Assembly (NCBI RefSeq): GCF_014650435.1
Contig: NZ_BMUY01000002.1
Location: forward strand, 310,001-374,000
Source: Streptomyces tendae
Lineage (GTDB): Bacteria > Actinomycetota > Actinomycetes > Streptomycetales > Streptomycetaceae
Direction of reading: 5' to 3'
DNA length: 64,000 nucleotides
Shown piece after piece: positions 1 to 6,947 of the stretch (position 1 is the stretch's first letter; each line of letters begins with the position of its first letter). A program made the position numbers and the translations under genes. A model generated the notes under the pieces. That model saw only the letters and a list, made by a program, of their open reading frames with translations. It had not been told where the DNA came from and did not search any database.

Positions 1-2
1 CC

Positions 3-317
3 GCCGTCCACCTCGTCGGCGACAAGGCCGCCACGGCCGACCTGCGGATCGACTTCCGCTTCGCCGACACCGACGAGACCTGGACGATGTGGGTCCGCCG
101 AGGCGTCCTCAACGCCCGTCGCGGCGCCTCGCCCGACACCCGCCTGACGGTCAGCGGCCCCAAGCCCGCCCTCGTCGCCTGCCTCCTGAAGCCGGCCGAC
201 GCGGAACACCTCGTCGAGGCCGGGAAGATCACCCTCGACGGCGACGAGACCGCCCTGACGACCCTGGCCGGACTCCTCGACGACTTCGACCCGGACTTCG
301 CCGTCGTCACCCCTTGA
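3..317 (+). CDS. Alkyl/aryl-sulfatase, C-terminal fragment (5' end outside window)
   Basis: The gene is already open at the window edge; the frame starts at base 3 and stops with TGA at 315-317. The roughly 104 visible residues look like the SCP2-like C-terminal domain of class III (metallo-beta-lactamase-fold) alkyl sulfatases: an F-x-F-x-D-T-x-E-T-W strand motif, then N-A-R, then an L-x-V-S-G-P-K-P-A-L segment and a final D-F-D-P-D-F. In the family this domain is thought to bind the aliphatic chain, while the Zn2+-dependent domain, which cannot be seen here, cleaves the sulfate ester. The family call is good, but substrate and enzyme completeness cannot be judged. Confidence 0.75.
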   Translation, partial: AVHLVGDKAATADLRIDFRFADTDETWTMWVRRGVLNARRGASPDTRLTVSGPKPALVACLLKPADAEHLVEAGKITLDGDETALTTLAGLLDDFDPDFAVVTP

Positions 318-435
318 CGGATCGAGGACCCGGCCGCTGCTTGTGTCCGGTGACTCGGGCTGCCCGCCGCCGACCGTCTCCGGCTCGCCGGCGTCCTCGT
401 ACCGGTAGTGGGCGTGGGCGTGCGGCTCGGGGGTC

Positions 436-870
436 TCAGCTTCCGGCTGCGCGCCCGCCGGTGGGCGACGGTGCTGTGCGGGGACGGTGGGCTCGGACGT
501 CCACCGGTCGGCCGTCGGGATCGCGCACGGTCAGCGTCCACTGCGTGGGCAGTGTCTCGATCTCTCCGGCCGGCCATCCGGCACCGAGGACGCGTTCGCG
601 GACCTCACGCAGCTGCGCGTAGGTTCCCACGCGGAGTCCCCATCCCGCCCGGCCCAGAGGGTCGAGATCGGTGTGGGGGGCGGTGGCGGTTTCGACGATC
701 ATCAGGTGGTCGTCCCCGCCGACGTCGACGACCGCGATCCGCGGATCCGTCGAGGTCGCGGCGCGCTCGAACGCGAGCCTCGCTCCGAGCAGTTCCTCGT
801 AGTACGTCACGAGCCGGTCGAGGTCGCTCGTGGACACGGTCAGATGGTTTATTCCGCACAGATCAGGCAT
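436..870 (-). CDS. VOC-family (glyoxalase/bleomycin-resistance-like) protein
   Basis: A 144-residue single-domain protein. It opens with a typical beta-alpha VOC motif (INHLTVSTSDLDRLVTYYEELLG) and later has the V-x-D-P-D-G-R-P-V-D-V turn found near the end of VOC modules. Such proteins form paired beta-alpha-beta-beta-beta units that bind a divalent metal and act as dioxygenases, isomerases or antibiotic-binding proteins. The chosen ATG at 868-870 begins MPDLCGINH, right where the fold should start; the longer reading frame upstream adds an uncharacteristic basic tail. It converges on the sulfatase gene with a 118-bp gap. The substrate is unknown. Confidence 0.75.
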   Translation of the reverse strand: MPDLCGINHLTVSTSDLDRLVTYYEELLGARLAFERAATSTDPRIAVVDVGGDDHLMIVETATAPHTDLDPLGRAGWGLRVGTYAQLREVRERVLGAGWPAGEIETLPTQWTLTVRDPDGRPVDVRAHRPRTAPSPTGGRAAGS

Positions 871-904
871 GGGACGGCCAACTGTAGTCCAATCCCCTTT
901 CCCC

Positions 905-1165
905 TCACGCGAGTTGCGTACGGTCCGCGGCAAGGAGGTCCGGCTCGGCGACGGTGAGGACGGCCTGTCCGGCGATGCCCAGCACGAGGGACAGGGCCGC
1001 CACCAGCATCAGGTCGGCTCCGGCCGGGGTCGACGCCGAGGGCCAGTCCCGGGACCGCAGCTCCTGCTCGGCGGCGAGGCGCACCCCGGTACCGCCCGGC
1101 GTGGTCACCAGCAGGACCCGAGGCCGGGCGGCCGCCGCACGCGCCAGGACGGCGGTCAGGCCCAC
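905..1165 (-). CDS. Small membrane-anchored hypothetical protein overlapping the nuoA end (possible operon remnant)
   Basis: 86 residues from GTG at 1163-1165, with a GGAGGG ribosome site about 9 bases upstream inside the end of nuoA; an ATG at 1186 is an alternative. The two genes overlap by about 10 bases, so translation is probably coupled. The N-terminal half (RPRVLLVTTPGGTGVRLAAE) resembles a soluble domain, while the last 35 residues contain one hydrophobic stretch (MLVAALSLVLGIAGQAVLTV) of the sort that ends NuoM/NuoN-type antiporter subunits. I do not recognise the whole protein. It could be a fusion left by deletion of the middle of a nuo-like operon (see findings), or a genuine small gene. 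Confidence 0.45.
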   Translation of the reverse strand: MGLTAVLARAAAARPRVLLVTTPGGTGVRLAAEQELRSRDWPSASTPAGADLMLVAALSLVLGIAGQAVLTVAEPDLLAADRTQLA

Positions 1166-1506
1166 CGCAGCGCTCCCTCCCGCCATGCGTAGACCACACC
1201 GGTGAGCAGGACGGCGAGGAAGACGAACATCTCGATCACCGCACCGGGCCCCATCGCCGAGATCACCAGCGTCCACGGGTACATGAAGACCATCTCCATG
1301 TCGAAGGCCAGGAAGAGCATCGTCACGGTGTACCAGCGCAGGTGGAAGCGGCTGACCGCGTGTTCCGTCGGCTCCAGTCCCGACCCGAACGGCTGCGCGG
1401 GCAGCGGACCGGACGAGAGCCGAAGCGCCCGGGCCGCTCCGTATGCTCCGGCCACCGCCAGCAGGGCCAGGCCCAGCAAGGCCGGCGCGGCAGTGAAGCC
1501 GCTCAC
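1156..1506 (-). CDS. nuoA: NADH-quinone oxidoreductase subunit A-like protein
   Basis: 116 residues with three hydrophobic segments and the family signature RWYTVTMLFLAFDMEMVF followed by MYPW, the conserved acidic TM2 region of NuoA/ND3. In complex I, NuoA lies at the junction of membrane and peripheral arms. The conserved loop normally reads Y-E-C-G-x-E-P but here reads F-G-S-G-L-E-P, so the usual loop cysteine is a serine. The GTG start at 1504-1506 has GGAGG about 8 bases upstream. No nuoB-N genes follow, only a short overlapping ORF, so on its own it cannot build complex I. It may be an isolated paralogue or the leftover of an alternative nuo-like operon. Confidence 0.8.
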   Translation of the reverse strand: MSGFTAAPALLGLALLAVAGAYGAARALRLSSGPLPAQPFGSGLEPTEHAVSRFHLRWYTVTMLFLAFDMEMVFMYPWTLVISAMGPGAVIEMFVFLAVLLTGVVYAWREGALRWA

Positions 1507-1800
1507 CCGATGCCTCCACCCGGGAGGTCTCGCCCACGCCCCCCGACCCGTACGTCGAGGAGCCCGCCGGCAGACGCTGTCCCGCCCGTGCCCCGCGTCG
1601 AACCCATCCGCCGCTCCGTTCCCGCTGAGCCGGAAGCGTGGCCACCCCCGGAGGCAGTGCTACGGCCACGGTGCCGGAGGTGCACACGCCGCGCGAGGCG
1701 GCCGCGTCCATCAGTGCCCGTGGGCGAGTCCACGCGTCAGGCGGGGGAGAAGAGGAGCGGTGCCTGCGTCAGTGCGTCGCGTGACGGGTGCGCGGGCCGG
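1507..1800. other. Gene-free interval upstream of nuoA
   Basis: About 294 bases between the nuoA start and the end of the next VOC gene. The open frames here are arginine-, glycine- and serine-rich with no recognisable domain. The only feature I can support is the GGAGG ribosome site of nuoA close to 1507-1520. A nuoA promoter presumably lies here, but I see no convincing hexamers. Confidence 0.4.
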
Positions 1801-2184
1801 TCACCCTTCGTCGAGACAGAGGCAGAAGGGATGGCCGGCAGGGTCGAGGAGCACTCTCACGTTCTCCTGCGGCTGGTCGTCGGCCAACGTGGCGCCCAGG
1901 GCGACCGCCTCGGCGACCGCCGAGTCCAGGTCGCCGACCTGGAAGTCGAAGTGCATCATCGGGCGCTGTTCGCCGTCGGCAGGTGGCCAGACCGGAGCCC
2001 GGTAGCCTTCGGCCTGCTGGAACACGAAGAACGGCCCTTGTGGTGAGGCGGCGACGACGACGTTTGCGGCTTCCTCGTGTTCGATGTGCCAGCCGAGGAG
2101 TTCGGCGTAGAACCTCGCCAGGCCGCCGGGGTTCGGCGCCTCGATCGCCGTTCCCCACCACATACCGTCGGTTCGGGATTTCAT
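1801..2184 (-). CDS. VOC-family protein
   Basis: 127 residues from ATG at 2182-2184. The N-terminal half has the motif EAPNPGGLARFYAELLGW followed by FFVFQQAEG; the C-terminal half has MMHFDFQVGDLDSAVAEAVA and ends in a VLLDPAGHPFCLCLD strand, the canonical two-module VOC arrangement. His and Glu residues placed as metal ligands (H in MMHFDF, E near the end) are visible, so a metal-dependent or ligand-binding role is plausible. The longer frame upstream runs antisense through the DUF899 gene and is rejected. It is divergent from DUF899 across a 120-bp gap that may hold both promoters. The substrate is unknown. Confidence 0.8.
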   Translation of the reverse strand: MKSRTDGMWWGTAIEAPNPGGLARFYAELLGWHIEHEEAANVVVAASPQGPFFVFQQAEGYRAPVWPPADGEQRPMMHFDFQVGDLDSAVAEAVALGATLADDQPQENVRVLLDPAGHPFCLCLDEG

Positions 2185-2304
2185 CCCGGCAGCCTGCCTC
2201 ACGATCCCGCGCCTGTCGTCGGTTTTGGTACATCGGCCCACCCGGCGTTCGTGGGCGTGCTCGGCGAGAATGGAAACAGGCCGAAGCGATTCCAGGAGCC
2301 GCTG

Positions 2305-3180
2305 ATGTCCGAGAACCCGAGCACGGCGCAACCCCCGGTCGTCGACCGCGCGACCTTCGAGCAGCGGTTGGACGGGCTGCGGGCGAGGGAGAAGGCCCAC
2401 ACCCGCGAGGGCGACGCGATCGCCGCGGCGCGCCGCGGACTCCCGATGGTCGAGGTGGCCGCGGACAGCCCGTTGCTGGGGCCGGACGGCCCCACGACGC
2501 TCCTGGACGCGTTCGAAGGGCGACGCCAGATGATCGCCTACTACTTCATGTGGTGGCCCGGCCGACCTGCCGCCGAGCAGTGCGAAGGCTGCACCTGGGT
2601 GATGAGCCACGTGGGCGAGCTGTCCTATCTGCACTCCCGCGACATCACCTTCGCCGTGTTCTGCCAGGGGCGGAACACGGCCTACGGCTTCGGGGACGCG
2701 CAGACGTCGTACGAGGAGAGCCTGCGCTACCGCGCCTTCATGGGCTGGACGATGCCGTGGTACTCCGCCCAGCCCTCGCTCGAGTCGCTCCTCGTCGGCC
2801 GGGAGCTCGGCCTGTTCCACCTGGTCTGCTACCTGCGCGACGGCGACCGCGTCTTCGAGACGTACTGGACCAAGCGTCGCGGGGCCGAGGCGGTGGACTA
2901 CAGCTACGCGCTCATGGATCTCACGGCGTTCGGGCGTCAGGAGGACTGGGAGGACTCACCGGCAGGCCGGCCGCGCCTCGGGCACGCCACACGGACCCTG
3001 GGCGGGGCTCCCGACTGGCCCCCGCTGCGGGAGTGGCCGGGCGGACGTCCCACAGCACAGTGGCCCCGCATCGACGCCGGACACTCCGACGACCTGGGCG
3101 CCACCGGCGCAGGCACAAGCACCGACACCGGCACCGGCACCGGCACCGGCCCGGCGACCGAGCCCGGTCACTGCCACTGA
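2305..3180 (+). CDS. DUF899-family (thioredoxin-like) protein
   Basis: 291 residues from ATG at 2305 with CAGGAG 6-7 bases upstream. The sequence matches the DUF899 pattern: an early LPMVEVAAD segment, then MIAYYFMWWPG, the C-x-G-C-T pair (EQCEGCTWVM), the H-V-G-E-L core, and a late W-x-K-R-R-G-A-E-A-V-D region. The family has a thioredoxin/peroxiredoxin-like fold, and the CxxC pair suggests redox chemistry, but no activity is established. The tail after about residue 215 is disordered and ends in repeated Thr-Gly dipeptides encoded by ACCGGC repeats near 3125-3150. It converges on the SnoaL-like gene with a 52-bp gap. Confidence 0.8.
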   Translation: MSENPSTAQPPVVDRATFEQRLDGLRAREKAHTREGDAIAAARRGLPMVEVAADSPLLGPDGPTTLLDAFEGRRQMIAYYFMWWPGRPAAEQCEGCTWVMSHVGELSYLHSRDITFAVFCQGRNTAYGFGDAQTSYEESLRYRAFMGWTMPWYSAQPSLESLLVGRELGLFHLVCYLRDGDRVFETYWTKRRGAEAVDYSYALMDLTAFGRQEDWEDSPAGRPRLGHATRTLGGAPDWPPLREWPGGRPTAQWPRIDAGHSDDLGATGAGTSTDTGTGTGTGPATEPGHCH

Positions 3181-3232
3181 TCGCGAGCCGTCGCCCGACC
3201 TCGCCTCCGGAGGCGGTCGTCGTGACGGCCGG

Positions 3233-3688
3233 TCAGCGCTCGGCAGGCTCCCACCACACCAGGTTGGCGGCCGCCCGCGCCGTCGGCTCGATGATCTCCC
3301 AGCCCTCGGCGATCAGCCCGTCCTCGATGCGCCAGATGTCGACGACCGCGATCTCCGGGCCGGCAGCGGGGAGCCGTCGCCGCGAGTGCATCACGACGTG
3401 GTCCCCCTCGGACAGCAGGTGGACGACCTCGACCTGCATCCCGGCGAGCGGCACGAGTGCCTCCCGCACGGCGGCGAGCCACTGTGCCTTCGTCGAGGAG
3501 GTCGAGTCCGGCCGGTGATGGACGAAGTCGTCGCTCAGCAGCGGTTCGAGCGCGTCGACGCCGCCCGTCGTGATCAGTTCCGCCAGTGCCCGTCCGACGA
3601 GGGTCTTGTTCTCCGAGGTCTTGTTCTCCGTGGTCATGGACGCAGTGTTTCCGCGGGCGTGCCGCTTGTCGATGAAGTCGGATTTCAT
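3233..3688 (-). CDS. SnoaL-like / NTF2-fold protein
   Basis: 151 residues. The core reads LVGRALAELITTGG, then LLSDDFVHHRPDS, VREALVPLAGMQVEV and VDIWRIEDGLIAEGWEI, the order of helices and cone-forming strands of the SnoaL-like polyketide cyclase / NTF2 superfamily; the W-R-I-E-D-G-x-I-x-E-x-W motif is diagnostic. Such proteins bind small hydrophobic molecules, either as enzymes or as carriers. I chose ATG 3688 because GGAG lies about 9 bases upstream; ATG 3637 (MTTENK) would drop a poorly conserved 17-residue tail. A 15-bp repeat at the start encodes TENKTSENKT. It is divergent from the XRE regulator with only about 35 bases between, suggesting shared control. Confidence 0.75.
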   Translation of the reverse strand: MKSDFIDKRHARGNTASMTTENKTSENKTLVGRALAELITTGGVDALEPLLSDDFVHHRPDSTSSTKAQWLAAVREALVPLAGMQVEVVHLLSEGDHVVMHSRRRLPAAGPEIAVVDIWRIEDGLIAEGWEIIEPTARAAANLVWWEPAER

Positions 3689-3723
3689 GGCGTACGGCTC
3701 CACGATGAGTACTGTCGACGACC

Positions 3724-4551
3724 GTGCACACCGTTGGGGAGCTCTTGCGGCAGTGGCGGCATCGCCGACGACTGAGCCAACTCGATCTCGCGCTCGCGGC
3801 CGACGTCTCGGCCCGTCACGTCAGCCTGGTCGAGACGGGCAGGTCCAACCCGAGCGCCGACATGGTCCTCCGGCTCGCGGACCAGCTCGACGTGCCGTTG
3901 CGTGAGCGCAACGCGCTGTTGCTCGCGGCCGGCTTCGCACCCCGGTACACCGAGCGGCCACTGGACGACGACGCGCTGTCGGCGGCCCGGGCCGCGGTCG
4001 AGCGGGTGCTCCGCGCGCATGAGCCGTACCCGGCGTTGGCGTTCGATCGCCGGTGGAACATCGTGATGACCAATCGTGCGGTCGAGCCGTTCTTCGCGGA
4101 CGTCGATCCCGATCTGCTGCGGCCGCCGGTCAACTTGGTGCGGCTGGGGCTGGACCCGCGCGGGTTCGCCCCGCTGGTCGTCAACCTGGCCGACGTGCGT
4201 GCGGTGTTCCGCTCCCGCATCACGCGCCAGCTCGCCCTCACGCACGACGCCGAACTCGCCGCGCTCTACGACGAACTGCTGGAGCCCGGCTCCGCCGACG
4301 CGTCGGACCCGTCCGTCGCATCCGACGTCCTGATCCCGATGGTCCTTCGTCTCGGCGGACGTGAGGTCCGGCTGTTCTCGACCATCACCACGTTCGGCAC
4401 TCCCATGGACATCACCCTGGACGAGGTCGCGGTCGAGTCGTACTACCCCGCGGACGCGGAGAGCGCCGCGTACTTCGAGGAACCACGGCACGGAAACTTT
4501 AGTTTACATGAATCTTTAAGTAAACTACAGTTGTCGCATGACAGCCCCTGA
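3724..4551 (+). CDS. XRE-family regulator with MmyB-like ligand-binding domain
   Basis: 275 residues from GTG at 3724. Residues about 5-60 form a helix-turn-helix of the Cro/C1 type (LRQWRHRRRLSQLDLALAAD, then SARHVSLVETGRSNPSADMV). The rest has the MmyB-like PAS-fold pattern: an FDRRWNIVMTNRAVEPFF strand-helix segment, L-x-R-L-x-L-D-P-R-G, and an MDITLDEVAVESYYPAD end. This architecture represses or activates neighbouring genes in response to a hydrophobic ligand, and the divergent SnoaL-like gene is the likely target. The last 18 or so codons (from about 4497) are AT-rich, unlike the rest, and coincide with an inverted repeat and the start of the next gene, so the protein may have gained this tail by running into a regulatory region. 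Confidence 0.85.
   Translation: MHTVGELLRQWRHRRRLSQLDLALAADVSARHVSLVETGRSNPSADMVLRLADQLDVPLRERNALLLAAGFAPRYTERPLDDDALSAARAAVERVLRAHEPYPALAFDRRWNIVMTNRAVEPFFADVDPDLLRPPVNLVRLGLDPRGFAPLVVNLADVRAVFRSRITRQLALTHDAELAALYDELLEPGSADASDPSVASDVLIPMVLRLGGREVRLFSTITTFGTPMDITLDEVAVESYYPADAESAAYFEEPRHGNFSLHESLSKLQLSHDSP
4500..4527. promoter_or_regulatory. AT-rich inverted repeat TAGTTTAC-N12-GTAAACTA (operator/promoter of the 4538 gene)
   Basis: A perfect 8-bp inverted repeat at 4500-4507 and 4520-4527 in a roughly 40-base stretch that is far more AT-rich than anything nearby. It ends 10 bases before the ATG of the next gene and has no Shine-Dalgarno between, so it probably combines a promoter and operator for a nearly leaderless transcript. 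It lies inside the 3' end of the XRE regulator's reading frame. The likely binder is the small HTH protein it precedes (autoregulation) or the XRE protein. Confidence 0.6.
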
Positions 4552-5077
4552 GATCAGCCCAGAAGAGCAGGCGGAGCTGGACAAGGCCCTGTACGACGCC
4601 CTGAACCCGCTGGCCTCGGCCATCCGCTCCCGGGAGGGCGGGGTGTCCGCCGAGCGGATGTGGGACGCGAGTCCGGTCGACGTGGCCCTGTCCGTCCTGG
4701 CCGCGTGGAAGGTGATGGACGGCGAGGTCAAGCGGCTCACGGAGCGGGCGGCGGTCACCGCCGGCTCCTACGGCGCGAGCTACGAGCAGTTGGGCGCCGT
4801 CTGGGGCATCACCCGGCAGGGTGCCCGCAAGAAGTGGCCCGACGCCGTCAGCCGCACCGCACCCGCGACCGTGGGCACCAGCACGCTCGCACTGTTCGGA
4901 GGGACCGCGGAGCTGGTGCGGTCGACTTCCGGCGGCTGGGGCTGGACCGGCCGGGGCGCCGACGGGACGGCCGGCACGGCCCCCGACGGGGCGCCGTACG
5001 CGACCGCGGAGGAAGCGGCGGCCCACGCGGGCGCGTTCCTCAAGGAGCACGTCCTCGTCGGCGGCGATCAGTCCTAG
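4538..5077 (+). CDS. Small protein with a helix-turn-helix-like segment (putative autoregulator)
   Basis: 179 residues from ATG 4538. Residues about 45-110 contain VDVALSVLAAWKVMDGEVKR, then a clear HTH-like stretch, SYEQLGAVWGITRQGARKKW, where a recognition helix follows a G-I-T turn. The C-terminal half is Gly/Ala-rich and ends AHAGAFLKEHV. I do not recognise a named family; similar small HTH proteins occur in many Streptomyces genomes. The start overlaps the end of the XRE gene by 14 bases and follows the AT-rich inverted repeat. The stop codon shares the palindrome CTAG (5074-5077) with the stop of the convergent CGNR gene. Confidence 0.7.
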   Translation: MTAPEISPEEQAELDKALYDALNPLASAIRSREGGVSAERMWDASPVDVALSVLAAWKVMDGEVKRLTERAAVTAGSYGASYEQLGAVWGITRQGARKKWPDAVSRTAPATVGTSTLALFGGTAELVRSTSGGWGWTGRGADGTAGTAPDGAPYATAEEAAAHAGAFLKEHVLVGGDQS

Positions 5078-5649
5078 AGCGCCGATCCCGGGTTCCCGCG
5101 CCGGTTGGCGTGGAAGCGGGCCTTCTTCTCGCGGTTCCCGCAGGTGTTCATGTCGCACCACCTGCGGGTGCGGCTGCGGCTGGTGTCGAAGAAGGCGGCT
5201 CGGCAGGTCGGTGAGGCACACAGGGCGAGTCTGCCGTCCCGTTCGCCCGAGATGACGCTGATCGCGTCGGCCGCGATCACGCCCAGGGCGTCCGCCACGC
5301 CGGAGGCCGGGCGGAGCCGCCAGCGCCGCTCGCCCCCGGGCGTCAGGACGGCCACGGCCCCGCCCCGGGCGCTGTGGTCGTTGATGACCCGGACGGCGGA
5401 CGCGGGCAGCGCGTCCTCGGTCGCGGCCGCCGTCGCGGCGGCGTGGATCGCCTCCCTCAGCTCCCGGGCGAGGCCGAGCTGGGCGGGGGTGCAGGCGTCC
5501 ACGACGAGGCCGTACACCGCCAGCCAGTCGACGAGTCGCCGTGGGGTGGGGATGCGCTCCACGGCGGTGCCGTGCCGCTCCGACAAGGTCCCCGTGAAGC
5601 TCGTCGCCAGCACCTGACCGAGGCGGAAGTCGGGGAACTCAGCACGCAT
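5074..5649 (-). CDS. CGNR zinc-finger / ABATE-domain regulator
   Basis: 191 residues from ATG at 5647-5649. The N-terminal 130 residues match the ABATE domain (RLVDWLAVYGLV, then LARELREAIHAA), thought to sense stress or small ligands. The C-terminus has the CGNR zinc-finger motif: C-A-S-P-T-C-R-A-A-F-F-D, then RRWCDMNTCGNREKKARFHA, with four cysteines positioned to bind Zn2+ and probably DNA. The large inverted repeat begins one base upstream of the start codon, so the gene may be leaderless and autoregulated. The divergent epoxide hydrolase is the probable co-target. It converges on the 4538 gene with a 4-bp CTAG overlap holding both stop codons. Confidence 0.85.
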   Translation of the reverse strand: MRAEFPDFRLGQVLATSFTGTLSERHGTAVERIPTPRRLVDWLAVYGLVVDACTPAQLGLARELREAIHAAATAAATEDALPASAVRVINDHSARGGAVAVLTPGGERRWRLRPASGVADALGVIAADAISVISGERDGRLALCASPTCRAAFFDTSRSRTRRWCDMNTCGNREKKARFHANRRGNPGSAL

Positions 5650-5712
5650 GGAACCACCATAGCCGGTTGCCACGTGACTCGGGAGGCTGGTAGAACCGGC
5701 TAAGACGGTTCC
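5650..5712. promoter_or_regulatory. 19-bp imperfect inverted repeat between the CGNR regulator and the epoxide hydrolase
   Basis: The left arm is 5650-5668 (GGAACCACCATAGCCGGTT) and the right arm 5694-5712 (AACCGGCTAAGACGGTTCC). They are reverse complements at 16 of 19 positions, separated by 25 bases. Each arm holds the core AACCGGCTA plus an outer GGTTCC. The left arm touches the start codon of the CGNR gene, and the right arm lies 19 bases before the hydrolase ATG. This geometry fits a dimeric or paired-dimer operator controlling both divergent promoters. Confidence 0.7.
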
Positions 5713-5731
5713 GCCATGCCGAGGAGGCAAC

Positions 5732-6916
5732 ATGCCCCGCCCCACCAGCGAGGTGCACGCCGATGTGCATGCTTTCGAGGCCCGCGCGGCCGACGCCGAC
5801 CTCGCCGATCTGCGCGCTCGACTGGCCGCGGCGCGACTGCCGGAGGCCGAGACGGTCCCACCCGGCGCACCCGGCCGGCGCCGTTGGGAGCAGGGCGTAC
5901 CGCTCGCCGACCTCGCCGACGTCGTGGAGTACTGGCGCACCGGCTACGACTGGCGGGCGTTCGAGGCGCGCCTCGACCGGATCGGCCAGTTCCGCACGAC
6001 CGTCGACGGTCTGGGCATCCACTTCCTGCACCGGCGCTCCGCGCGCGCGGACGCCACCCCGCTGCTCATGACCCACGGCTGGCCGGACAGCGTCGCCCGG
6101 TTCGTCGACGTGGTGGACGAGCTCGCTGACCCGCGGGACGCGGACGCACCGGCGTTCCACGTCGTGGTCCCGTCGCTGCCGGGCTTCGGTCACAGCGACC
6201 GGCCGGCCACCACCGGGTGGGGGACCGAGCAGGTCGCCGCCGCGTGGGTGGAGCTGATGGGGCGGCTCGGGTACGGCGAGTTCCTGGCCCACGGGGGCGA
6301 CTGGGGCGGCAACATCACCACGGTCCTCGGCGGCAGGTTCCCGGCGCACGTGCTCGGCATCCACACCACGTTCGCCGAGGCGCCGCCCGGCCTGACCACG
6401 GACGGGCTGACCGCGGCCGAGCGCGGGTGGGTCGAGGAGACCCGCGACTTCTGGCGCCACCGGGCGGCGTACGCGAAGCAGCAGGCCACCCGGCCCCAGA
6501 CCATCGGCTACTCGCTCGTCGACTCCCCCGTCGGGCTCCTCGCCTGGATCCTCGACAAGTTCGCCGAGTGGTCGGACACCGAGGACAGCCCGTTCGAGAC
6601 GATCTCCAGGGACCGGGTCCTCGACGACGTCACCCTGTACTGGCTGACGCGGACCGGCGCGTCGGCGGCCCGCATCTACTACGAGAGCCACAACTCGCTG
6701 GACCCAGGACTCCGGGTCGACGTCCCGTCGGCGCTCGGCATGTACCCCCGCGACGTCGAGAAGTGCCCGCTCCCCTGGGCACGGGAGCGGTACCGGAACA
6801 TCGTCCACTGGACGGTGGCCGAACGCGGGGGACACTTCCCGTCGCTGGAGGTTCCCGAGTACTTCGTCGAGGATCTGCGGGCCGGGCTCGGGGCGGTGCT
6901 GGCCGCTCGTCGGTGA
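5732..6916 (+). CDS. Epoxide hydrolase (EHN-type alpha/beta hydrolase)
   Basis: 394 residues from ATG 5732 with GAGGAGG 6 bases upstream. The N-terminal third is the epoxide hydrolase N-terminal domain (LADLRARLAAARLPEAE, W-x-x-G-V-P-L, YWRTGYDWRAFEARLD). The hydrolase core has the oxyanion motif H-G-W-P, S-L-P-G-F-G-H-S, the nucleophile motif HGGDWGGNIT (Asp inside G-D-W-G) and the catalytic His in ERGGHFPSLEVPE; conserved tyrosines (YYESHN) could activate the epoxide. The family hydrolyses epoxides to vicinal diols through an aspartyl ester, often for detoxification. Divergent from the CGNR regulator with a shared operator, suggesting inducible detoxification. Confidence 0.9.
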   Translation: MPRPTSEVHADVHAFEARAADADLADLRARLAAARLPEAETVPPGAPGRRRWEQGVPLADLADVVEYWRTGYDWRAFEARLDRIGQFRTTVDGLGIHFLHRRSARADATPLLMTHGWPDSVARFVDVVDELADPRDADAPAFHVVVPSLPGFGHSDRPATTGWGTEQVAAAWVELMGRLGYGEFLAHGGDWGGNITTVLGGRFPAHVLGIHTTFAEAPPGLTTDGLTAAERGWVEETRDFWRHRAAYAKQQATRPQTIGYSLVDSPVGLLAWILDKFAEWSDTEDSPFETISRDRVLDDVTLYWLTRTGASAARIYYESHNSLDPGLRVDVPSALGMYPRDVEKCPLPWARERYRNIVHWTVAERGGHFPSLEVPEYFVEDLRAGLGAVLAARR

Positions 6917-6947
6917 ACACGGCCGGCACCGTCGCCGCCGAGCCGGC

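Noticed and set aside
1503..1733. Short minus-strand frame ending inside the nuoA start codon
   Set aside because: Overlap with nuoA suggested coupling, but the peptide is Gly/Arg/Thr-rich without structure, and nuoA has its own GGAGG site.
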